Shown: positions 1-9,162, counted from the stretch's first letter. The stretch: DNA of 58,659 bases from Ectothiorhodospiraceae bacterium (GCA_020831885.1 JAFIFU010000017.1:1-58659); one strand, 5' to 3'. The notes: a model not told the origin generated them from the letters alone. A program made the numbers and translations.

Positions 1-31
1 CAGCAAGGCCAGGACCAGGCGCGCTTTCTCT

Positions 32-43
32 CCCCCCCCCCCC
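32..43. repeat. C12 homopolymer tract at the left edge
   Basis: Twelve consecutive C residues lie in the short stretch left of the first gene's stop codon. The rest of positions 1-101 shows no gene. The tract could be a true slippage-prone sequence or a base-calling or assembly artefact; the sequence alone cannot decide. Confidence 0.5.
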
Positions 44-101
44 GGCGTTCCGGATCGGTGCCTGAATGACGCGTGCCCGGGCCCGTTGGTGGCTTGCCCG
101 T

Positions 102-926
102 TCAGAGTCTCGTCAGTAGCGCGTCCAGTCGGCGCTCGCCAGTCTCCGTTTGTCCGCCAATGTCCAGGAAGCGCCGCAGGCGCTCCTGTGTTCCAGGGGT
201 TCGAAGGCATTGCTCAAAGTGGCCGTTCTCCAGAGCGAGCCCGGATTCCCAGTCGCGTTCTGCGGCGAGTACCGAGGCTTTTGCCCGCTGGACGGCTTCC
301 TTGGGAAATCCGGCGATGCGCGTGGCCAGCCGGTCAACGAACCCGGCAATGGTGTCCGCGGGCAGGGCACGGTTAACGTAACCGTACCGCTCGGCGGTTT
401 CTGCATCGAACCCCTCGCAACCCAGGATGATCTCCAGTGCCCGTGACCGCCCGGCAAGGCGGGCCAGCCGTTGGGTGCCGCCTCCCCCGGGGATGATGCC
501 GAGCCCCACTTCGGGCTGACTCAGGCGTGCTTTGCCGATGGCGGCGAAGCGCATGTCCAGCGCCAGCAGCAGTTCGCACCCGCCGCCTCCCGCGTGCCCC
601 TCGATCTGCCCGATGGTGATCTGGGGCAGGCGTCGGAACCGCTCTGTCATCTGTTGAAACCCGTTGGTCCAAGGCGTGTGGACGCCCTCTCGCGGTTTCT
701 GATCAGCAATCATGCCCACATCCGCGTGGGCGATAAAGAAGTTAGGCAGGCTGCTGCGCAGGATGACCACGTGGATATCGGCGCTGCGGGCCACACGGCG
801 CGCCACTGTATCCAGCTCCTTGATGAGTGCTGCGTCCATCAGGTTGATGGGGGCGTAATCAATGGATACCACAAGCACGCGCTCTCGCGTTTCCGCATGC
901 AGGCAAGTGAAGTCATCGGTTCTCAT
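102..926 (-). CDS. Enoyl-CoA hydratase/isomerase (crotonase family)
   Basis: This 274-residue cytoplasmic protein belongs to the crotonase superfamily, which hydrates or isomerises enoyl-CoA thioesters in beta-oxidation-like routes. The oxyanion-hole region is HAGGGGCELLLALDMRF, and both glutamates used by classical hydratases are present (Glu118 in GGGCE and Glu139 in QPEVGLG), followed by IIPGGGGTQ. Both residues being present favours a true hydratase over an isomerase. It starts at an ATG and is divergent from the TRAP transporter genes, sharing a 173-bp upstream region that holds a weak operator candidate. The precise substrate is unknown; the context suggests the unidentified acid handled by the neighbouring transporter, ligases and thiolase. 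Confidence 0.9.
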   Translation of the reverse strand: MRTDDFTCLHAETRERVLVVSIDYAPINLMDAALIKELDTVARRVARSADIHVVILRSSLPNFFIAHADVGMIADQKPREGVHTPWTNGFQQMTERFRRLPQITIGQIEGHAGGGGCELLLALDMRFAAIGKARLSQPEVGLGIIPGGGGTQRLARLAGRSRALEIILGCEGFDAETAERYGYVNRALPADTIAGFVDRLATRIAGFPKEAVQRAKASVLAAERDWESGLALENGHFEQCLRTPGTQERLRRFLDIGGQTETGERRLDALLTRL

Positions 927-981
927 GACGGATCTCCTGTGAGGCGTGGATAATCTGCGAACAGGGAATAACTTGCATATC

Positions 982-1000
982 CAAACAAACGTATGATAAG
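982..1000. promoter_or_regulatory. Weak candidate TetR operator between the hydratase and dctP
   Basis: The sequence AAACAAACGTATGATAAG matches about 12 of 17 positions of the motif at 9079-9097 (AAACGAACGATTGTTAG). It sits in the divergent intergenic region, which is the right place for a shared regulator, but the central palindrome is degraded. It is much weaker than the three other sites. Confidence 0.3.
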
Positions 1001-1099
1001 AAGTGTACTACCAAGTGGCATCCTGGTTCATCGGTTAATGCCGGGAGCTCTGGATAGCAAGGCCATTAAAAGGCCACCACGATATCGGAGGAGAACACA

Positions 1100-2137
1100 A
1101 TGCTTAAACGATTGAGCATCATGGGTGCGTTGCCCCTGGCTTTGGCCGTGACTGCAGCGCAGGCGGACTATCCGCGCATGACGCTTCAGATGGCACACCC
1201 CTTGCCGGAAACCTGGCCCGCGGCGGAATGGGACAAGTGGTGGGCCGAGGAAATCGAGCGGCGCAGCGACGGCAACATCCAAATCCAGATCTTCTGGGCC
1301 GGCCAGATCGCCGGGCTCACCGAGGTCATCTCCCTGGTGTCGAGTGGTGGTGTTGATCTGGGCGTGTTTGCCCAGGCCGTGCATGCCTCTGACATGCCCC
1401 TGACGTCCATCGGCGGCGGCCTGCTGAACATGGTCTCTGTAGACCCGAGGACGGCCAACTGGCTGGCGGGTGAGACGTATGCAGCCCCCACCACGCAGGA
1501 GGAACTGGCGGACCTCAACCTGGTCCCGATCAAATGGACCGTGCCCACCGAGTACCGGCTGCAGTGCAATACCCCCATCAACAGCACTTCCGACCTGGAT
1601 GGCCTGCGCGTGCGCGCGGTGGGTGGGGCCTTCGTACCGATCTGGATGGAATCGTTCGGTATTGTACCCACCCGGGTGCAGGCACCGGAGATCCGCGAAG
1701 GCCTCCAGCGCGGCACGCTGGACTGCAATTTCGGTCCCATCGAGTGGTCGACGTTCTTCGATCTGCACGAGGTCGCCCCCTACCTGTCGGACATCAACAC
1801 GGGGTCGTTCACGACTTTTCAGTTGTATGCGAATCGTGAGGCGTTCGAATCATGGCCGGAGGCTGTCCAGGAGCTGTTCATGGAAGTGGCTCGCGAGGCC
1901 ATGGAGCGGGACCTGGCCGAACTCGACGAAGTGCGTGCGCGCAGCCTTGAGCACTTCCGGGAAGCAGGTGGGCAGGTCACGGAACTGGAAGATCCCGACC
2001 GACTGATGGAGATGGCGCCGGATATGGTTGACGTGTGGATCCAGCGCATGAACCGCGACGGTTACGGGGATGCCATCGAACCCCTGATACCGCTCCAGCG
2101 AAAGGCCCAGGAAGGCTTTACCTCCCCCACGCTGTAA
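1100..2137 (+). CDS. dctP: TRAP transporter solute-binding protein, DctP family
   Basis: This 345-residue periplasmic receptor delivers an organic acid to the DctQM membrane complex. A signal peptide covers residues 1-22 (hydrophobic core LPLALAVTAA, likely cut after AQA). The central region LDGLRVRAVGG carries the Arg (around residue 170) that in this family usually pairs with the ligand carboxylate. The ATG follows a GGAGGAG-type ribosome site in gatatcggaggagaaca. It leads a dctP-dctQ-dctM operon followed after 27 nt by an acyl-CoA ligase gene, so the ligand is probably a carboxylic acid that is activated to a CoA ester after uptake. The specific ligand cannot be read from the sequence. 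Confidence 0.93.
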   Translation: MLKRLSIMGALPLALAVTAAQADYPRMTLQMAHPLPETWPAAEWDKWWAEEIERRSDGNIQIQIFWAGQIAGLTEVISLVSSGGVDLGVFAQAVHASDMPLTSIGGGLLNMVSVDPRTANWLAGETYAAPTTQEELADLNLVPIKWTVPTEYRLQCNTPINSTSDLDGLRVRAVGGAFVPIWMESFGIVPTRVQAPEIREGLQRGTLDCNFGPIEWSTFFDLHEVAPYLSDINTGSFTTFQLYANREAFESWPEAVQELFMEVAREAMERDLAELDEVRARSLEHFREAGGQVTELEDPDRLMEMAPDMVDVWIQRMNRDGYGDAIEPLIPLQRKAQEGFTSPTL

Positions 2138-2149
2138 TGCCATGACGCT

Positions 2150-2180
2150 GCCGACCCCCCGCCGCGACGGGTGGGTCGGC
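2150..2180 (+). other. RNA hairpin between dctP and dctQ
   Basis: GCCGACCC (2150-2157) pairs with GGGTCGGC (2173-2180) just after the dctP stop, with no T-run behind it. Such hairpins after binding-protein genes commonly protect the upstream mRNA and lower expression of the downstream permease genes. It also argues against the GTG at 2171 as the dctQ start, since that codon lies inside the hairpin. Confidence 0.55.
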
Positions 2181-2200
2181 GGGCTAGCAACATCGGGGGA

Positions 2201-2692
2201 ATGATGCTTGAACGTGTGATTCTCGGGGTGTGCGCTGCCGCACTGTTTTTGCTGATGGTGGTGGGTGCCGCCGATATCGTGCTCGGCAAGTTGTTCGGCC
2301 GCTACCTGGGCTTCAAGGTCGATATGTCCGAGATCTTGCTTGCCATGTCGGTCTTTCTGGCCTGGGCGATCGCGCAGAAGCAGGATGCGCATATCCGGGT
2401 GGAGATCTTCATCAGCCGGGCACCCCGGGCGCTCAAGGTGTTCTCGAACGTTGTGACCGCGCTGTGCGGCTTGCTCGTGTTCGGGCTGATCAGCTACGGG
2501 GCTTACAATATGGCGGCTCGCAGCTATCGTGTCGGGGAGACGTCGGCGGCGACGCTCGGGTTTCCGATCTGGCCCGCAAAGATCGTCTGCGCGGTGGCCG
2601 CGGTTCTCACCATTGCCATCCTCGTATACCAGTTGGTGCGCACCGTCTGGCTTGGCGTGTGTGGCACACGCAATGCCGGGCAGCCGTCGTAG
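2201..2692 (+). CDS. dctQ: TRAP transporter small permease, DctQ family
   Basis: This roughly 163-residue inner-membrane protein shows four hydrophobic segments and is the small integral subunit of a tripartite ATP-independent transporter. The conserved AWAIAQKQDAHIRVEIF stretch, with charged residues in the second half, is typical of DctQ proteins. The start is placed at the ATG at 2201 (MMLERVILG), behind a CGGGGGA ribosome site; a longer GTG start at 2171 would add a polar leader and fall in a hairpin. It lies 9 nt before dctM, so the two are co-translated or nearly so. Confidence 0.9.
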   Translation: MMLERVILGVCAAALFLLMVVGAADIVLGKLFGRYLGFKVDMSEILLAMSVFLAWAIAQKQDAHIRVEIFISRAPRALKVFSNVVTALCGLLVFGLISYGAYNMAARSYRVGETSAATLGFPIWPAKIVCAVAAVLTIAILVYQLVRTVWLGVCGTRNAGQPS

Positions 2693-2701
2693 AGGAAACG
2701 C

Positions 2702-4006
2702 ATGAGCCCTCTTGCCATTGGCGGTCTTGCCCTGTTCGCTCTCCTGCTGTTGCTCGCGCTCGGTGTGCCGGTGGCTCTGGCCATGGGCGCTGTCGCCGCA
2801 GTGGGCCTCTATCTGGTGATGGGTGAGCGTTTCCTGTTAAGCACGTTCGAATCCCTGCCCTACGCCCTGACCTCGGATTACACGTTCGTGGTCATCCCCA
2901 TGTTCGTGCTCATGGGGGTGATCGCCTCCCATGCGGGGATTATCGGTGACATGTATACGGCTGCCTACCGTTTCATGTCCCGGGTCCGGGGTAGTCTGTA
3001 CATGGCAACCGTGCTTGCTCAGGGCTCTTTCGCCGCGGTTTCAGGTTCCACGGTGGTGGCATCCAGTGTGTTCACGCGCATGGCTTTGCCGGAGATGCTG
3101 CGCTTCGGATATAACCCTGGCGTCTCCGCGGGTTGCATCGCCGCCGCAGGCACCCTGGCCGGGTTGATACCGCCATCCATCGCTATGGTGCTCTACGCAG
3201 TACTCACCACTCAGCCGATCGGCCAACTACTGATTGCCGGTATCGTCCCCGGCATTCTCACCGCCGTGGTCTATATGGTCGGCATCCGCTTATTTCTCAT
3301 TGTGCGCCCCCACTGGGCGCCGCAAGCGTTGGAGAAGTTCAGTTGGAGAGACCGCTTTAGCTCTCTGAAACGGGTTTGGGCCATTATGCTGCTGATGTTC
3401 ATCGTGCTGGGTGGCATCTACGGCGGTGTGTTCCCGCCGTCGGCCGCAGGTGCTGTCGGGGCTGCAGGCGCCTTGCTGATCGCGCTGTCCATGCGGCGCA
3501 TCTCCCGCAGGCAGATCTGGAGTTCACTGATTGATGCCGCCCGGACCACCGCCATCATCTTCCTGATCGTGCTGGGAGGGCTGCTGCTAAGCCGCTTTCT
3601 CATCATCAGCGGCTTTATCGGAGAGCTTCGCTCGCTGGTTATCGCCGCGGATCTCAGCATCGTTGGCTTTCTGATCATCACTGTCGTGCTCTTCATTCTA
3701 CTCGGGATGTTCATCGACAGCGTGTCGCTGCTGGTAATCACCGTTCCGTTCCTGTACCCCATTTCTCAGAGCCTGGGTATTCACCCCATCTGGTTCGGCG
3801 TGATCGTCGTGAAGCTGATCGAAATCGCAGCGATCACACCACCTGTGGGGCTCAATCTTTACGCGGTGCTGGCCTCGACTGATGGTCGCGTCAATGCCCG
3901 GGAACTCTTTGCAGGCGTGACTCCGTTCATCGTTCTGGACATCATCGTGCTGGCGCTCCTTATTGCATTTCCGGCCATGGTGCTTTGGCTCCCGCAGACC
4001 ATGTGA
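2702..4006 (+). CDS. dctM: TRAP transporter large permease, DctM family
   Basis: This 434-residue protein has around twelve hydrophobic helices and is the sodium-coupled transport channel of the TRAP system. Characteristic stretches include the small-residue-rich VSGSTVVASSVF and AAAGTLAGLIPPSIAMVLYA in the first half and ITPPVGLNLYAV in the second half, which match the paired ion/substrate-binding loops of DctM. The length is usual for the family. The ATG at 2702 follows GAGGAAACG. With dctP and dctQ it forms a complete high-affinity uptake system in the inner membrane. Confidence 0.93.
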   Translation: MSPLAIGGLALFALLLLLALGVPVALAMGAVAAVGLYLVMGERFLLSTFESLPYALTSDYTFVVIPMFVLMGVIASHAGIIGDMYTAAYRFMSRVRGSLYMATVLAQGSFAAVSGSTVVASSVFTRMALPEMLRFGYNPGVSAGCIAAAGTLAGLIPPSIAMVLYAVLTTQPIGQLLIAGIVPGILTAVVYMVGIRLFLIVRPHWAPQALEKFSWRDRFSSLKRVWAIMLLMFIVLGGIYGGVFPPSAAGAVGAAGALLIALSMRRISRRQIWSSLIDAARTTAIIFLIVLGGLLLSRFLIISGFIGELRSLVIAADLSIVGFLIITVVLFILLGMFIDSVSLLVITVPFLYPISQSLGIHPIWFGVIVVKLIEIAAITPPVGLNLYAVLASTDGRVNARELFAGVTPFIVLDIIVLALLIAFPAMVLWLPQTM

Positions 4007-4033
4007 TCAACCAACTCCGAGGGAGGGGTTTCC

Positions 4034-5584
4034 TTGCGGCTCATCGACCTCTTTGATCGGGCAGCCAGCCTTTATGCGGACAACGTGTTTCTGCAGCAGG
4101 ACGGAATCGTCCGGCGCTACACCGAGTCGCAGCAGACCACGCATCGCATAGCCGCTGCCTTGCAGCGCGAGGGTCTGGTTGCCGGGGATGCCATCGGGTT
4201 CCTGATGCCCAACGACTGGCGCGGCATTGAGACTCTTTACGGGGCGTTCCGGGGTGGGCATCCGGTGGTACCGCTCAATGCCCGGAACCCGCTGGCGTAT
4301 CATCTGGATCAGCTCCGTGCGGCTGAGGCCCGGGGACTCGTCTTCCACAGCCGCTTCGAGGCCGAGGCACGTGAGGCGATGGCCCGGGATGGGAGACTCG
4401 GGTGTGCCGTCTGCCTGGATCGGGAGCTGGATGGGATACCATCGCTCGAGGCCTGGATGGCCCCGGAAGGTGTGCAGGTGGACACCGCTGCCGTGACACC
4501 GGAGTCGCCCTGGGCGATCTTCGGGACAAGTGGTACCACCGGCAAGTCGAAGCACGTTGTGCAGACGCAGCTCACCTCCATCGCTCTGGCGTGGGATATG
4601 CTCTTCGCTCTGCGCGCCCATGATCCGGTGCGGCACTTGGTGGTGGCCCCGGTCAGCCATTTTGCCGGCTCATTTCTGTTCGCACTCACTGGGGTGGGCA
4701 GCCACCACGTTCTGCATGCAGACGTGGATCCCGGGGCCATCCTCGAAACCATCCAGCGGGAACGGATTCAGATCCTGTTTCTTCCACCCACGGTCATTCG
4801 CCTGCTCATGGACCATCCGGACCTTGGGCGGTACGACCTGAGTTCTCTGCGCGCTCTGATCTATGCGGGCGCACCGATGACGCGTGCTGACGTGATGCGC
4901 GCGCTGGACGTGTTCGGACCGGTGTTGATGAACATGCTCGGGCAGACCGAGGCCAATGGGCCGATCACCTTTCTCCGGCAGGACGAGTACCGGCCGGATG
5001 ATGGTGAGGAGTGGGCGTGGCGGTTACTGTCCATCGGTCGGCCGTCCATCACCCGGCAAGTGGAGATCATGGATGATGAGGGCCGGTTGTTGGGACCCGG
5101 TGAGGCGGGTGAGGTTGTGATTCGCGGCTGGGGGAACTCCGCGGGTTACATCGACAACCCCGAGGCGAATACGTACCTGATGCGTCACGGCTGGTTGCAC
5201 ACCGGTGATGTGGGCATCAAGGACGCGGAAGGCTACATCGTGCTGGTGGACCGCAAGAAGGACGTGATTATCTCCGGTGGTTTCAATGTGTTCTCAGCCG
5301 AGGTGGAGCAGGTACTGGAGTCCCACCCGGCTGTGGCGGCGGCAGCGGTGATCGGGGTGCCTGATGAGAAATGGGGCGAGGCCGTGAAGGCCCTGGTCGA
5401 GCTCACTACCGATGCCTCCGCCTCCGAGGACGAACTCATCGCGCTGTGCAAGACGGCGTTGGGGAGCGTGAAAGCACCGAAATCCGTGGAGTTCATGCAG
5501 GAACTCCCACGCAACCCGGCCGGCAAGCTGCTCAAACGGCAATTGCGCGAGCCCTTCTGGCAGGGCAGGGAACGCACCATCTGA
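4034..5584 (+). CDS. AMP-forming acyl-CoA ligase (class I adenylate-forming)
   Basis: This 516-residue cytoplasmic enzyme activates a carboxylic acid to its CoA thioester through an acyl-AMP. Visible motifs are the phosphate loop TSGTTGKSKHVV, the adenine motif LGQTEANG, HTGDVG, DRKKDVIISGGFNVF, and a C-terminal PRNPAGKLLKRQLR containing the catalytic Lys. The phosphate loop deviates from the usual TSGTTGxPKG by having Ser for Pro and His for Gly. It starts with TTG at 4034, behind GGGAGGGG, 27 nt after dctM, so it most likely activates the acid imported by the TRAP system. The acid itself is unknown. Confidence 0.9.
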   Translation: MRLIDLFDRAASLYADNVFLQQDGIVRRYTESQQTTHRIAAALQREGLVAGDAIGFLMPNDWRGIETLYGAFRGGHPVVPLNARNPLAYHLDQLRAAEARGLVFHSRFEAEAREAMARDGRLGCAVCLDRELDGIPSLEAWMAPEGVQVDTAAVTPESPWAIFGTSGTTGKSKHVVQTQLTSIALAWDMLFALRAHDPVRHLVVAPVSHFAGSFLFALTGVGSHHVLHADVDPGAILETIQRERIQILFLPPTVIRLLMDHPDLGRYDLSSLRALIYAGAPMTRADVMRALDVFGPVLMNMLGQTEANGPITFLRQDEYRPDDGEEWAWRLLSIGRPSITRQVEIMDDEGRLLGPGEAGEVVIRGWGNSAGYIDNPEANTYLMRHGWLHTGDVGIKDAEGYIVLVDRKKDVIISGGFNVFSAEVEQVLESHPAVAAAAVIGVPDEKWGEAVKALVELTTDASASEDELIALCKTALGSVKAPKSVEFMQELPRNPAGKLLKRQLREPFWQGRERTI

Positions 5585-5639
5585 TGGAGGCGGCCATGGC
5601 GTCTGGACGGCTGACCACACGCGGCATCCCGGGAGCGTT

Positions 5640-6635
5640 TCAGGCGTTCGGCCTAATGAACACCTTGCCCCGGCGACCGGGTGATGCCGCATGCCGGACG
5701 GCGTCTGACGCCGCCGACAACGGGTAACTTGCCTCCACCGGCACATGCAGACGCCCGTCGGCGATCATATGAGCCAGCTTCTCCAACAAGGCGTTGATCT
5801 GCGGGCGCGGGGTCTCGTCCCACCAGCGCTGAAGCCAGAAGCCCCGGAGCGTGATGTCGCGGAAAATCGGATGCCGCGGGTGTAACGCGCAGGGCTCCCC
5901 GGAGAGCAACCCGTAACTAACCAGCATGCCACCGGCGGCAAGACAGTCTGCGAGCCGTCCGGTGTCCGCCCCGGCAACCGCATCGATGGCGAGTCGTGCC
6001 ATCGTTCCGCCGGTGATGTCGGTGGCTTCCTGCTGCAGCTTGTCGCTGCTGACCAGCACATGTTCAGCGCCGGCTTCACGGAGATCGGCCACCGCATCGG
6101 CGCGACGGACCACGTTGATGGTGTTGATCCCCAGGGCCCGTCCCAGTTGGATGATGTAATGCCCCACCGAGGAGTTCGCCGCGTTCTGGATGACCCAGTC
6201 ACCCCGCTGCAGGGCGACATAATCCTGCAGCATCAGCCAGGCCGATGGTGGGTTACCGTTGATCATGGCCAGTTGCAGGATGTCGGCCCGGGGGAGCGCA
6301 ATCAGTTCCGAGGCGGGATGCAACAGGCGTTCACGCCAGATGCCGACGCCCGCGAAATAGACGTGCAATGGGACCAGATCACCGGGTCTCAGGTGTTGAA
6401 CATGGGCGCCCGCCTCCAGCACGCGACCGACGCCCTGGGAGCCGGCATCGGCGGGCAGGGCGCCGGCGCTGTCGCCATAGGCACCCCGCAGACGCAGCAG
6501 ATCCGACGGGTTGATGGTTGATGCCTCCACGGCCACCAGCACCTGGTCCGGACCCGGCGGACCGGGCTCCGGAATCTCCACTGTTTCCAGAACCATGTGC
6601 GGTTCGCCGTAACGGCGGTGTCTGATTGCGAGCAT
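5640..6635 (-). CDS. Zinc-free MDR reductase, MECR/ETR-like 2-enoyl thioester reductase
   Basis: This 331-residue medium-chain dehydrogenase/reductase has an N-terminal GroES-like fold and a C-terminal NAD(P)-binding Rossmann fold. No structural zinc-binding cysteine cluster is visible. The motif QNAANSSVGHYIIQLGRALG is very close to the signature of mitochondrial-type trans-2-enoyl thioester reductases. Its likely role is NADPH-dependent reduction of an enoyl-CoA double bond, though other quinone-oxidoreductase-like activities remain possible. The gene lies 14 nt downstream of the ligase gene at 6650-8215 on the same strand and probably shares its transcript. It converges with the ligase gene at 4034-5584, leaving a 55-nt gap. 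Confidence 0.85.
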   Translation of the reverse strand: MLAIRHRRYGEPHMVLETVEIPEPGPPGPDQVLVAVEASTINPSDLLRLRGAYGDSAGALPADAGSQGVGRVLEAGAHVQHLRPGDLVPLHVYFAGVGIWRERLLHPASELIALPRADILQLAMINGNPPSAWLMLQDYVALQRGDWVIQNAANSSVGHYIIQLGRALGINTINVVRRADAVADLREAGAEHVLVSSDKLQQEATDITGGTMARLAIDAVAGADTGRLADCLAAGGMLVSYGLLSGEPCALHPRHPIFRDITLRGFWLQRWWDETPRPQINALLEKLAHMIADGRLHVPVEASYPLSAASDAVRHAASPGRRGKVFIRPNA

Positions 6636-6649
6636 GGTTGTCGTTTACC

Positions 6650-8215
6650 TCAACTCTTCCAGTACGGGTCCCGCAGCAGACGACGGAGCACCTTGCCAAG
6701 CGCATTGCGCGGCAACTCGTCGCGGACTTCCACGGCAGACAGGCGTTGGAATTTCGCGAGCCGCCCGTTGCACCAGTCCCGGACCTCGTCCGGGTCGGGA
6801 GCAGTGCCCGGCTTGGGAATGATGAACGCCAGCGGCGCTTCGTCCCATTTCGGATGAGGCACGCCGATGACGGTGGCATCCGACACATGGGGGTGTTGCG
6901 TGACCACGGCTTCGATATCCGCGGGGAAGACGTTGAAGCCGCCGGAGATGATCATGTCCTTCTTCCGATCGACGATCCGCAGGAAACCGTCCTCGTCCAT
7001 CATGCCGATATCGCCGGAGCGGATGAAGGTGCGTCCCCGTTCATCGTGCCAGATCAGTTCCGCTGTCTTCTCGGGGTTGCCGTAATACTCCTTCATCATG
7101 CCGGCGCCATAGCCCGCGATCTCGCCCACCTCGCCGCGTGGCAAAGCATTGCCCCGGTCATCAAGGATACGGACTTCGAAGCCGATCACCGGTACACCCA
7201 CCGTGTCCATCTTCTCCCCATGCTGGCCGGGCTTGAGCATGGAGGCGAACCCCTCGGAAAAGCCGTAGAGCTCGATCAGCTTGTCACCGAAACGTCGGAT
7301 GACCTCTTCCTTGACGAGAAGCCGCAGTGGCGAGCCGGCGCAGAGCAGGATCTGCAGGCTGGAGAGGTTCCGGTCATCGAACTCGGGGCACTCCAGCACC
7401 ATCTGGTACTGGGCGGGAACCATAAAGGTGTGCGTGATCTGCTGTGTTTCGACGGTCTGGAGGAACTCCTCCGGCTGGAACGCAGGCATGACCACAAGCG
7501 TGCCGCCGACGAAAAGCGTGGGCAGCATCATGAGCCAGGTGCCATTGGAGTAAAGGGCCGTGGTGGTGAGCGAACGACTCCACTGCGTGATGCCCATCTC
7601 GATCGCATTGGAGAATGCCCAGTGCAGCCGCGCGCGGTGGGTCTGCACGATGCCCTTAGGCAACCCCGTGGTCCCCGAACTGTAGATGATATTGAAATCA
7701 TCCGAAGGGGCGTAGTTCACGGGCGGCGGGGTATCGGGCGCATCACCGAGAAAGGACTCTATCGGCGTCCAGCCGTCCTCCGCGCCAAGCGCGGCGATGC
7801 GTTGGCCTTCCCGAATCCCGCCCAGTTCGCCCAAGTGCGGCTTGAGCTTGTCGCGGAACTCGGCGCTGGCGATCGCGGCGACCGAATCGCTGTCGTTGAT
7901 AAGCTGGGCCAGTTGTTCGCCGGTGAGCATGCCCGAAAGCGGGACAACGCACCCGCCGGCCTTGACCACCCCGAAGATGGCTTCCAGCATCTCCGCACTG
8001 TTACCCATCATCACCGCCACTTTCTCTCCCTTGGAGAGACCGGCGCGCAGTAACGCCTGAGCGAGGCGGTTGATGTTGCTGTTGAATTCCCCCCAGGTCC
8101 GCACTTGCGCACCGCACATCACCGCCGGCTTGTTCGGCATGTAGGTGCCGTGTTTCTGGAACACATCGGGAATCGATACGTGTGCATCGTCCAGATGGGC
8201 TTGTTTCTTTGTCAT
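6650..8215 (-). CDS. AMP-forming acyl-CoA ligase
   Basis: This is a second class I adenylate-forming ligase, 521 residues from the chosen start. It carries YSSGTTGLPKGIV, YGFSEGF, RSGDIGMMDEDG, RKKDMIISGGFNVFP and the C-terminal PRNALGKVLRRLLR with the catalytic Lys. The start is set at the ATG at 8215 (MTKKQAHLDD) because a GGAGGGG ribosome site lies just upstream; an in-frame ATG 30 nt further out has none. It is divergent from the TetR gene across a 170-bp region that holds the best palindromic operator of the window, so the regulator probably controls this gene directly. The acid substrate is not identifiable. Confidence 0.9.
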   Translation of the reverse strand: MTKKQAHLDDAHVSIPDVFQKHGTYMPNKPAVMCGAQVRTWGEFNSNINRLAQALLRAGLSKGEKVAVMMGNSAEMLEAIFGVVKAGGCVVPLSGMLTGEQLAQLINDSDSVAAIASAEFRDKLKPHLGELGGIREGQRIAALGAEDGWTPIESFLGDAPDTPPPVNYAPSDDFNIIYSSGTTGLPKGIVQTHRARLHWAFSNAIEMGITQWSRSLTTTALYSNGTWLMMLPTLFVGGTLVVMPAFQPEEFLQTVETQQITHTFMVPAQYQMVLECPEFDDRNLSSLQILLCAGSPLRLLVKEEVIRRFGDKLIELYGFSEGFASMLKPGQHGEKMDTVGVPVIGFEVRILDDRGNALPRGEVGEIAGYGAGMMKEYYGNPEKTAELIWHDERGRTFIRSGDIGMMDEDGFLRIVDRKKDMIISGGFNVFPADIEAVVTQHPHVSDATVIGVPHPKWDEAPLAFIIPKPGTAPDPDEVRDWCNGRLAKFQRLSAVEVRDELPRNALGKVLRRLLRDPYWKS

Positions 8216-8277
8216 GTCCCCTCCATTCGCTGTCACGCCGAACACCTTGGCTGGACTCGTGGTTAAGGTGATAACAG

Positions 8278-8292
8278 AAAACGATCGTTTGG
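8278..8292. promoter_or_regulatory. Palindromic TetR operator candidate between ligase and tetR
   Basis: AAACGATCGTTT at 8279-8290 is a perfect 12-bp palindrome in the divergent region of the ligase (start 8215) and the TetR gene (start 8386). On the minus strand it falls in the spacer between a weak -35 (TTTACC, 8292-8297) and a -10 (TTATCA, 8269-8274). Its core is shared with sites at 9079-9097 and 23964-23981. Confidence 0.65.
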
Positions 8293-8385
8293 TAAAATAT
8301 TGCCTCCGTGCGATGGCCGGAATGGTAAACTTCTGGTGGTAGCGAAAAGACGATTGGGGATGGAGCGCCGGAAAAGGAGGATTTG

Positions 8386-8997
8386 ATGGCTGTACGTGCT
8401 TCCAATGTGCGGCGTGGGCGGCAGGGCCGTGGTGAGCGTGGTGGTGAACGCCGCAGGCAGGAAATCATCAGTAAATCTGCCAGACTGTTCGCCACCAAGG
8501 GTTTTGATGCAACGTCCATGCGTGACATCGCAGCGGCCGCAGGGCTGAACGCGGGCTCGCTGTACTACCATTTCAAGTCGAAGGATGAACTCTTCCTTGC
8601 GGTGCATTCTGCCGGAGTTGAATCGGCCATGGAGGCGGTTCGCAAGGCTCTCGAAGGGCTGACCGACCCTTGGGAACGACTTGAGGCGGCTGCGGCTGCT
8701 CACGCCTCCGCATTGTTTGAGTCAGCGGATTTGATGATCATGCTTGTTCCGAATTTTCCTGGCGGCTTCAGCGAGTTCCGCGATGAACTCGTTCGGCAAC
8801 GTGATGAGTATGAGCAGATCATCCGTGACCTGGTGACCGATCTGGACCTGCCAGCGGACATCGACCGGGATGTATTCCGCCTGCATTTCCTTGGCGCGCT
8901 TAACTGGACGCAGACCTGGTATCGCCCGAACTCACGGCTGACGCCTGAGGATATCGGTCGCCAACTCGTGCGCATCCTGCGCTGCTCGCGGGAGTAG
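8386..8997 (+). CDS. TetR-family regulator of acyl-CoA catabolism
   Basis: This 203-residue repressor-type protein has an N-terminal helix-turn-helix (residues about 20-70: ATSMRDIAAAAGLNAGSLYYHFKS, shown here only as the HTH core AAAGLNAGSLYYHF) and a C-terminal ligand and dimer domain. The C-terminal LNWTQTWYRP stretch resembles TetR members such as KstR2 that sense acyl-CoA intermediates; that is a family resemblance, not proof of ligand. The ATG at 8386 follows AAAGGAGG. It is divergent from a ligase and precedes the reductase-P450-thiolase operon. A palindromic motif recurs at these promoters and at the distant mutase promoter, making this gene the leading candidate for their shared regulator. 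Confidence 0.88.
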   Translation: MAVRASNVRRGRQGRGERGGERRRQEIISKSARLFATKGFDATSMRDIAAAAGLNAGSLYYHFKSKDELFLAVHSAGVESAMEAVRKALEGLTDPWERLEAAAAAHASALFESADLMIMLVPNFPGGFSEFRDELVRQRDEYEQIIRDLVTDLDLPADIDRDVFRLHFLGALNWTQTWYRPNSRLTPEDIGRQLVRILRCSRE

Positions 8998-9078
8998 GAT
9001 GGACTGACGCGTTTCCGAGAGATGACGTATCACCGGCATTTCTCAGCGACGGGGCATGCAATTTTCTGCTTGCATTAT

Positions 9079-9097
9079 AAAACGAACGATTGTTAGT
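9079..9097. promoter_or_regulatory. TetR operator candidate upstream of the reductase-P450 operon
   Basis: AAACGAACGATTGTTAG lies about 65 bp before the reductase start. Its reverse complement CTAACAATCGTTCGTTT is almost identical to the site at 23964-23981 before the mutase operon. It directly follows a TATAA stretch (9076-9080), a position suited to repression. The inner 14 bp pair at 5 of 7 positions. Confidence 0.6.
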
Positions 9098-9162
9098 CTT
9101 TATGCGTAGTGAGATCGCTGTGGGCAAATGCTTCCCATGGCGAAGCCTGAGAGGATTGCGCA

